NCBI GenBank assembly: GCA_937911265.1
Contig: CALDRG010000023.1
Location: 1-64,000, forward strand
Direction: 5' to 3'
DNA: 64,000 nt
DNA from: Thalassarchaeum sp002495735
GTDB taxonomy: Archaea > Thermoplasmatota > Poseidoniia > Poseidoniales > Thalassarchaeaceae
The notes beneath the pieces are model-generated. The model was not told the origin of the DNA. It worked only from the letters and a program-made list of their open reading frames with translations, and searched no databases. Positions 59,082 to 64,000 of this stretch are shown here, in pieces (the stretch's first letter is position 1; every line of letters begins with the position of its first letter). A program made the translations under genes and the position numbers.

Positions 59082-59531
59082 TCATCCCATGGCGTCGCGG
59101 GCGGCTTGAGCCCTAGTCCAGAGCTCTTTCTCCTCATTGGTCACAGGTGAGAACTGGGGAACTCCGGTCGGCTGCATATCTGAGTCGACCGCCACCATGA
59201 AGAAGAAGCCCGAGCAGATCTCCTCTCCCTCCCACTCCGAGCGTGACAGCCTGCACGATACCACGTGAACCCCAGTGGTGTGAGGAGAGGTCCAAACCAC
59301 TCTGGAGGTTGTGCGGATGATGTCCCCTTGGTAAGCCGGTCTGTGGAACTTGAGGGAGTCGACGGAGACGGTTACGAACTCACTGTGTGCGAACTTGCTT
59401 GAGACCATCCCGGCTGCGGTGTCCATGATTGACATCAAACGCCCTCCATATAGCGTATCCATCGAGTTGGTGTGCTCTGGGAAGACCTCATTCAGCAGCA
59501 CGACGGGCTCAAGAGAGTGGGGTTCAGACAT
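59082..59531 (-). CDS. Acyl-CoA thioesterase, hotdog fold
   Basis: The roughly 149-aa protein matches YciA/ACOT-type hotdog thioesterases: VFPEHTNSMDTLYGGRLMSIMD, with the catalytic Asp in the LMSIMDTAAG helix, FVTVSVDSLKFHRP and GDIIRTTSRVVWTS. It releases free acids from acyl-CoA. The ATG at 59531 (MSEPHSLEPV) is used; ATG at 59558 is possible. It precedes the SelB-like gene by 46 bp on the same strand. The chain-length preference is not visible. Confidence 0.9.
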   Translation of the reverse strand: MSEPHSLEPVVLLNEVFPEHTNSMDTLYGGRLMSIMDTAAGMVSSKFAHSEFVTVSVDSLKFHRPAYQGDIIRTTSRVVWTSPHTTGVHVVSCRLSRSEWEGEEICSGFFFMVAVDSDMQPTGVPQFSPVTNEEKELWTRAQAARDAMG

Positions 59532-59644
59532 CTTTCTCATCCGCTCTTGAGAGCCCACCCCCCTTCAATCCTACATTTCAGCAATCTTCTCCGAATCGGT
59601 TCTTCGACCGTTGTCTTCAATCGAGGGAGGCTGCTCGCAGAGCC

Positions 59645-60445
59645 GTGGAAGTGCCCCAGCTACGTTGGAATCCAACCGTCCTAGACGATCCAGACGGCGG
59701 ACGCATAGTTCTGTGGCCGCACCTGCCGTGCGTCCGCATGCCGTCTTCACTGAGGTACAGGGACAGGTGGGACGGGCTCGCGCTTTTGTTCAGTCTGAGC
59801 GATCTCAGTGGATGGCGGCAGGACGAGGAGCAGGACAGAGAGAGTCCTGGCGTACACATCGAGGCGGCCATCACCTCAGGCACTGTGCTTGGCCGGTTGA
59901 TGAAAGACCTGCAAGAATACGAGGTTGACGGACCGAAGATTCCCGACCCGGAACAGGCCCGACTGCTACTGCACGCCGACAATGCGAGAGGTGGGATGCC
60001 AATCTACGCAATCGAGCCGGAACTGGATGATGCCGATTGGGTAAATTGGTTCGAAAGGAGCGCTGACGAGCAGTCACGGGTGACCAACCTTCTCTCAACT
60101 CTGACCACTCCGCGACGCTGGCGCAAGACTCGTTCTGCGGCTGTAGCGATGGTCGAGATGTCGAAGGGTGTAAACTCGGATATGGGCGCAGCAGCAGCAT
60201 CTTGTGCGACTTGGTGGATTGAAGAGCAGGGAGCACTGACCGCTGAACTGATATCCGAGCGCAACAGCCGCTTTGCGGCTCGTTTGCGCGGCGCCCTCGC
60301 AGATTTGAGGGACAGCAGGGTTGATGATGCGAAGGCATCTGACTACACCTTACTGGTACCGGTTCACCAAGCCTGGCTGCCCTCCTTGGAGGCAGCAGTC
60401 AGAGCATGGCCGGACGCAGAACCGGTTAGCAAGGAGGAGCGATGA
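59645..60445 (+). CDS. Unknown protein at the head of the TBP-like operon
   Basis: The frame is open from 59429, but there is no ATG in the plausible region; the start is placed at a GTG at 59645 that follows a GGGAGG site by about 14 nt, and is uncertain. The roughly 266-aa product is alpha-helical in its second half. Its C-terminal region (LTAELISERNSRFAARLRGALADL, then TLLVPVHQAWLP) vaguely recalls the end of TraB-type proteins; the typical N-terminal histidine motif is absent. Its TGA overlaps the start of the TBP-like gene by 4 bp, so they are translated together. Confidence 0.6.
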   Translation: MEVPQLRWNPTVLDDPDGGRIVLWPHLPCVRMPSSLRYRDRWDGLALLFSLSDLSGWRQDEEQDRESPGVHIEAAITSGTVLGRLMKDLQEYEVDGPKIPDPEQARLLLHADNARGGMPIYAIEPELDDADWVNWFERSADEQSRVTNLLSTLTTPRRWRKTRSAAVAMVEMSKGVNSDMGAAAASCATWWIEEQGALTAELISERNSRFAARLRGALADLRDSRVDDAKASDYTLLVPVHQAWLPSLEAAVRAWPDAEPVSKEER

Positions 60446-60972
60446 TGGAGGAAGGGAGGATAGTAGTCGGCATTGAGACCCAGACTTTCAGGTTCACGCC
60501 TTCCTCTCCGATTAATCATCACGATGCAGTGTCCCTAGCTGGTGGAACGGTGAGCGGATCCTATGTCGTGGTCAGTCACGAGCAGCCTCGTGCCACCTTC
60601 GTCATCGAGCCCGGCGGCTCTGTACTTGTGCATGGAATCGCAAGGGCCGAAGTCGCAAGGATCGCAATGCAGGAGCTATTGCTGACCCTTGGAATGTCGG
60701 AGGAGAATCTGACAATGGAGATGGGAGGGATGCTAATCAGATTCTCAATCGGTAGGGCGGTGATGTTGAATCTCGCCACAGATAGATTCGCTGATATCGA
60801 GTTCGACGACAGACTAGGTGCTCTGAGAATCAACGCCGCTTTGCACAACGCACAGATCCTGATGTTCAACAACGGCCATGGCGTAGTACTGGGTCAGTCC
60901 TCGAAGAAGATCGCCGAGATGGCCGTGCGCCACTGGGCCGGCCTTCTCGATGAAGAGGGAGCCCTAGCGTGA
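60442..60972 (+). CDS. Divergent TATA-binding-protein-like protein
   Basis: The 176-aa protein is about the length of archaeal TBP and shows two related halves. In the first, QPRATFVIEPGGSVLVHGIAR followed by a helix (AEVARIAMQELLLTLG) has the TBP pattern of the SSGKLVVTGAKS strand-turn and helix. In the second, NAQILMFNNGHGVVLGQSSKK and a helix repeat it. The DNA-contacting FPG...YR motif of real TBP is missing in both halves, so it may not bind TATA boxes. A GGAGG site lies before the ATG. It is in a tight operon with the preceding unknown gene and the following hydrolase. It should not be taken as the main TBP. Confidence 0.6.
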   Translation: MMEEGRIVVGIETQTFRFTPSSPINHHDAVSLAGGTVSGSYVVVSHEQPRATFVIEPGGSVLVHGIARAEVARIAMQELLLTLGMSEENLTMEMGGMLIRFSIGRAVMLNLATDRFADIEFDDRLGALRINAALHNAQILMFNNGHGVVLGQSSKKIAEMAVRHWAGLLDEEGALA

Positions 60973-60976
60973 GACC

Positions 60977-61867
60977 ATGTTGCTGGATGGGCGCTGGACA
61001 GGCCCCATTCTCGACCAGCACATGCACCTCGATCGCTCCAATAGGTTTCTCGACGCAGTCTCGGAATTCACCCTCGCCGGTGGCACCGGGATTATGCTAG
61101 TCCACAAGCCCAGCTTCTCCTCGGACTTGCCTACAGATTTAGACGGCTACCGGGGAGCCTACTCGGACACACTTAGGATGGCTGAGGAAGTGAGGGCTGC
61201 ATACGGAATCGAAGTGGGAGTCGTACTCGGCCCACATCCCGTTGCCTGGGAGCACCAGATCGAGCCGCTTGGCCTCAAGAGGGCGACAGAGCTCCACATC
61301 GAAGCAGTAAACCTCGCACTCGATCATATAGAAACAGGAGACGCTGTCTGCCTCGGAGAGGTAGGAAGGCCGCACTACCCAGTCTCGGATGAGATATGGA
61401 GCGCTGCCAACGAGATGCTCAGGGAAATCATGGCTATGGCTGCTGGAGCCGGTACCTCGATACAACTGCATGTTGAGGACAATGGCGAGACTACCTGCCG
61501 GGAACTCGCAGCTCTGTGTGATGAGGCGGGACTCCCTCGTGATAGGGCAATCCGGCACTACGCGCCCGCTGACATCGGTGACGACTTCACGCACGGTCTA
61601 GCCGCTACCGTGAGTGTAGGCAGAGGCAGCGTGGAGACCATCACCACTTCTGCTGCCAGCGCCAGTGCCCCATGGGGCATGGAGACTGATTTCCTTGACG
61701 ACCCGCGCAGACCGGGCGCAGTACTCGGTCTCAAGACCGTGCCCAAGCGAACGCAGCAACTGTGCGCCGCGTTGCAGGCAGCCGGTTGGGATGAGGACGA
61801 GGTGAGCGGACTGATGAACAGCATCCACAGTGATTGGCCGTCACAACTCTACTCAGTTGGTAACTGA
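60977..61867 (+). CDS. TatD-related metal-dependent hydrolase (COG1099-like)
   Basis: The 296-aa protein has metal ligands DQHMHLDR near residues 14-21, LGEVGRPHYP near 128-137, QLHVED near 159-164 and IRHYAP, the layout of an amidohydrolase/TatD TIM barrel. It resembles the archaeal COG1099 family of predicted hydrolases. It starts 4 bp after the TBP-like gene, so the three genes form an operon. The substrate is unknown; DNase activity seen for TatD cannot be assumed. Its stop overlaps a convergent small membrane protein gene. Confidence 0.82.
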   Translation: MLLDGRWTGPILDQHMHLDRSNRFLDAVSEFTLAGGTGIMLVHKPSFSSDLPTDLDGYRGAYSDTLRMAEEVRAAYGIEVGVVLGPHPVAWEHQIEPLGLKRATELHIEAVNLALDHIETGDAVCLGEVGRPHYPVSDEIWSAANEMLREIMAMAAGAGTSIQLHVEDNGETTCRELAALCDEAGLPRDRAIRHYAPADIGDDFTHGLAATVSVGRGSVETITTSAASASAPWGMETDFLDDPRRPGAVLGLKTVPKRTQQLCAALQAAGWDEDEVSGLMNSIHSDWPSQLYSVGN

Positions 61868-62043
61868 AGCCTAGGGGAAATCACCATCGATGCTCCTATC
61901 ACGAACAGCAGGAGAGTCAGAACGAAACCTTGGAACTCGCCCAACGGGACCTCGTATCCCAGCTCCGACAGCCCCATTCTCCACAACGGCCCGTTGATTG
62001 GCATAAACAGGAGCATCAGCAAGATTCCGAGCTTCTGTCGCAT
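61849..62043 (-). CDS. Small membrane protein with two helices
   Basis: The 64-aa peptide begins MRQKLGILLMLLFMP and has hydrophobic segments near 5-18 and 36-56. The frame is open to 62199, but that part lies over the tRNA-Gly gene, so the ATG at 62043 is used. Two-helix miniproteins are hard to assign. It overlaps the end of the hydrolase gene by 19 bp. It is accepted because of the hydrophobic pattern and its place. Confidence 0.55.
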   Translation of the reverse strand: MRQKLGILLMLLFMPINGPLWRMGLSELGYEVPLGEFQGFVLTLLLFVIGASMVISPRLQLPTE

Positions 62044-62100
62044 CTGCACGTGCGTTCGACCGAGGTCTGGTAGATGAACTGAGCGCAGGAGATATGGTGG

Positions 62101-62172
62101 TGCGCCCGCGGGGATTTGAACCCCGGACAAGAGGTTGGAAACCTCTGGTGATAACCCCTTCACTACAGGCGC
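62101..62172 (-). tRNA. tRNA-Gly (anticodon UCC)
   Basis: On the minus strand the acceptor GCGCCTG pairs with CGGGCGC (one G-U), D stem GTG/CAC, anticodon stem AGAGG/CCTCT with loop TTTCCAA (UCC), T arm CGGGG-TTCAAAT-CCCCG, discriminator A. CCA is encoded at 62100-62098 and is followed by a second CCA (62097-62095). There is no intron. With the two genes at 34.4-35.0 kb it completes a set of three Gly anticodons. Confidence 0.95.
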
Positions 62173-62298
62173 ACTGTGTCGTCGTACCGAGGCACCCACT
62201 AAACCGATTCGGTAGGGAAATTACCTGAGTGAAGCATTCAAACGAGTCCCTCCTACCGGAGGGACGTGTCACAGGACAACGATGCCCCAGCCCCGGGT

Positions 62299-64000
62299 AT
62301 GGCAATCAGTAAGGACGCCTCCGACCTCCTCGACGAGAAGCAGATCGTCGGCCGCAAGATATGGCGGATAGTGCCCTATATCAAGCGCTACTGGAAGCGC
62401 GCGGTCGGGGGTTTTGCTGCTAACGCTGTGGCGCGAGCATTCGATTTGATTCCATTCGTGATGATTGGGGCAGCAGCGGATTGGTATCAGGGTGGGACCT
62501 ACACAAATTCCACTCTCAAATCCCTAGTAAATTCAGAGCACCTACCTTCGTTAGGCCCTATTGGATCCGTAGAGTTCGGCTTCGGTCTACTAATCCTAGT
62601 ATCATTCGCATTCCTTGCTGTCTTTCAGGGTTTCAGCGAGTACCTCTGGCAGTCTACTGCATACAAGGTCCAGCACGATATCAGGATGGAGGCGACGACC
62701 AGCCTCATGGCAATGGAAGCATCCTACTTCGAGACTAGGCAGACGGGAAATCTGATGGCTGTTCTCTCTGCAGACGTGGCTCAGTTAGAGGACATAGTAT
62801 CAGACTCCTCGACCTCGATAATTCGAATTTTAATCACTTTCACCACAGCTTTCGCCATCATGTACTGGATGTCCCCAACGTTGGCACTCATTCTCTTCAT
62901 CCCACTGGTCCTAGTGATCCCCATGGTCGTATGGTTCAGCACCCGCGTACAACGACGCTATCGGAAGCAGCGTGAGAGCACCGGTGGAATCGTCTCCATA
63001 CTCGAGAATGTTCTGGCAGGTATCGTCACCGTTCAGGCTTACAACGCCAGCGACTTTGAACGCTCTCGTGTTGAGGGAGAGAGTGCCGACTATCGCGACC
63101 AAGCCATCCATGCTGCCAATCTGCGCAACCGATTCATTCCAGGCATCTATTTGGTCGCAGGACTCTCATTCGGACTGCTGGTATCTGCAGGTGGCTGGCT
63201 CATGGAGTCCGGCGAGATTACTGTAGGCCAATTCGTTACATTCCTTTTGATTAGTACTAGAATGACAATGCCCATGTTCATTTTGGGGATGCTTCTGAAC
63301 CAGCTCCAGAGGGGCGAAGCCGCCTCCAAGCGAGTGTTTGCACTAATCGACCTCGAACCGTCTATTTTCGACAAGCCAGACGCCATCCCTCTCGACAGCC
63401 CTATTCGCTCGATTTCGTTCGACGACGTCACCTTTGCCTATCCCACATCGGAGGCCAACGTGCTCAATGGTATCTCGTTCTCCGCATCCTCGGGAGAATT
63501 CCTCGGAGTAATGGGGCACACAGGCGCCGGCAAGAGTACCATCCTCAAGCTGGTCGAGAGGTTCTACGAGCCCCAGCATGGCACGGTGAAGATCAACGGC
63601 ATAGACATCAACGACTACTCAATTGAGACAGTACGCGACAGGATTGGTTTTGTTTCCCAGGACCCATTCATGTTCTACGGTGATGTAAAATCCAATGTCT
63701 CCTATGCCCGAGAGGCCTCAGACGATGAAATCCAGAACGCCCTCGAGACCGCAGGTGCGTGGGATTTCGTCTCCCGACTCCCTAACGGTGTCGACACGAT
63801 GGTTGGAGACCGCGGCGTTATGTTGTCCGGAGGCCAGAGGGCACGCATCGCCCTGGCCCGAGCTTTGCTCAAGAGTCCAGATTTGCTCATCCTCGATGAG
63901 GCCTCAGCGGCTCTCGACGCCGAGACTGAGAAGCGCATACAGATGTCACTCTTCGATGGTTCAAATGGGGATTCAAATAGAATCACTATTGCTGTCGCCC
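62299..64000 (+). CDS. ABC transporter, membrane and ATPase half-exporter (3' end outside window)
   Basis: The visible 567 residues are a half-size ABC exporter. The N-terminal membrane domain has about six helices (45-320), and the ATPase domain shows Walker A GHTGAGKST near residue 411, the Q-loop VSQDPFMFYGD, the signature LSGGQRARIALARAL and Walker B LLILDEASAALD. It would export a lipid, peptide or drug as a dimer. The gene runs off the window end. The start is the ATG at 62299; a GTG at 62266 with a GGAGGG site two bases upstream is possible but poorly spaced. Confidence 0.92.
   Translation, partial: MAISKDASDLLDEKQIVGRKIWRIVPYIKRYWKRAVGGFAANAVARAFDLIPFVMIGAAADWYQGGTYTNSTLKSLVNSEHLPSLGPIGSVEFGFGLLILVSFAFLAVFQGFSEYLWQSTAYKVQHDIRMEATTSLMAMEASYFETRQTGNLMAVLSADVAQLEDIVSDSSTSIIRILITFTTAFAIMYWMSPTLALILFIPLVLVIPMVVWFSTRVQRRYRKQRESTGGIVSILENVLAGIVTVQAYNASDFERSRVEGESADYRDQAIHAANLRNRFIPGIYLVAGLSFGLLVSAGGWLMESGEITVGQFVTFLLISTRMTMPMFILGMLLNQLQRGEAASKRVFALIDLEPSIFDKPDAIPLDSPIRSISFDDVTFAYPTSEANVLNGISFSASSGEFLGVMGHTGAGKSTILKLVERFYEPQHGTVKINGIDINDYSIETVRDRIGFVSQDPFMFYGDVKSNVSYAREASDDEIQNALETAGAWDFVSRLPNGVDTMVGDRGVMLSGGQRARIALARALLKSPDLLILDEASAALDAETEKRIQMSLFDGSNGDSNRITIAVA

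Noticed and set aside
1..64000. CRISPR arrays, insertion sequences or prophage
   Set aside because: No regularly spaced direct repeats, transposase or phage genes were seen.

Overview
The window looks like chromosomal DNA from a planktonic, oxygen-using archaeon of the Thermoplasmatota, most likely Marine Group II (Candidatus Poseidoniia); this is inferred from gene content, not from a marker-gene tree. Archaeal core genes are present: thermosome, Orc1/Cdc6, Bud32, a SelB-like pseudo-GTPase, DUF359-type dephospho-CoA kinase and a Thermoplasmata-type small conserved protein. They are mixed with genes of bacterial style (DnaK, bacterial-type ThrRS, GlpX, class I aldolase, TrhO, a BoxB-like di-iron oxygenase). 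Several promoters place a TATA-like element about 24-28 nt before the start codon, which implies leaderless mRNAs. Genes are tightly packed and moderately GC-rich, and many pairs abut or overlap by 4 bp.

Layout. 1-3.9 kb: a surface protein cut by the window edge and a membrane/coiled-coil protein. 3.9-11.5 kb: housekeeping (trhO, thrS, carbamate kinase, NAD-kinase-like, pyrG, threonine dehydrogenase). 11.5-15.8 kb: a chaperone island with thermosome on one side and an Hsp20-like gene plus dnaK on the other, sharing a 50-bp promoter gap that carries a perfect inverted repeat. 15.8-23.3 kb: peptide and surface genes (M17 and M14 peptidases, agmatinase, a 1024-aa surface protein). 23.4-34.4 kb: mixed metabolism and information genes (sixA, aldehyde dehydrogenase, small kinases, enoyl-CoA hydratase, rdgB-bud32, nadA, a PAP2 membrane protein, mrp, arsenate reductase type). 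34.4-35.1 kb: three tRNA genes, Gly(GCC), Gly(CCC) and Pro(CGG), around a double-ACT protein.

35.1-40 kb: an acyl-CoA/aromatic-CoA block on the minus strand (3-hydroxyacyl-CoA dehydrogenase, an unknown 186-aa protein, a BoxB-like oxygenase, an enoyl-CoA hydratase, an FAD reductase). 40-44.7 kb: molybdopterin genes moaE and moaC flanking a FAD-enzyme/ferredoxin pair, then glpX and class I aldolase (gluconeogenesis). 44.7-48.1 kb: two small winged-helix-like genes divergent from an 873-aa winged-helix protein of unknown function, with repeated candidate operators between them; this is the best candidate for an undescribed system. 48.1-49.5 kb: a phosphopantetheine adenylyltransferase fused to a GTP-dependent dephospho-CoA kinase. 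50-51.7 kb: orc1/cdc6 and an AT-rich gap that may hold a replication origin. 51.7-64 kb: an MBL-fold hydrolase, a CysJ-like reductase, biotin carboxylase, a PfkB kinase, a SelB-like protein, a thioesterase, a three-gene operon with a divergent TBP-like protein, tRNA-Gly(UCC), and an ABC exporter cut by the window end.

Taken together the genes describe a heterotroph that degrades proteins at the cell surface, uses amino acids, acyl-CoAs and possibly aromatic-CoA compounds with oxygen, and makes sugars by gluconeogenesis.
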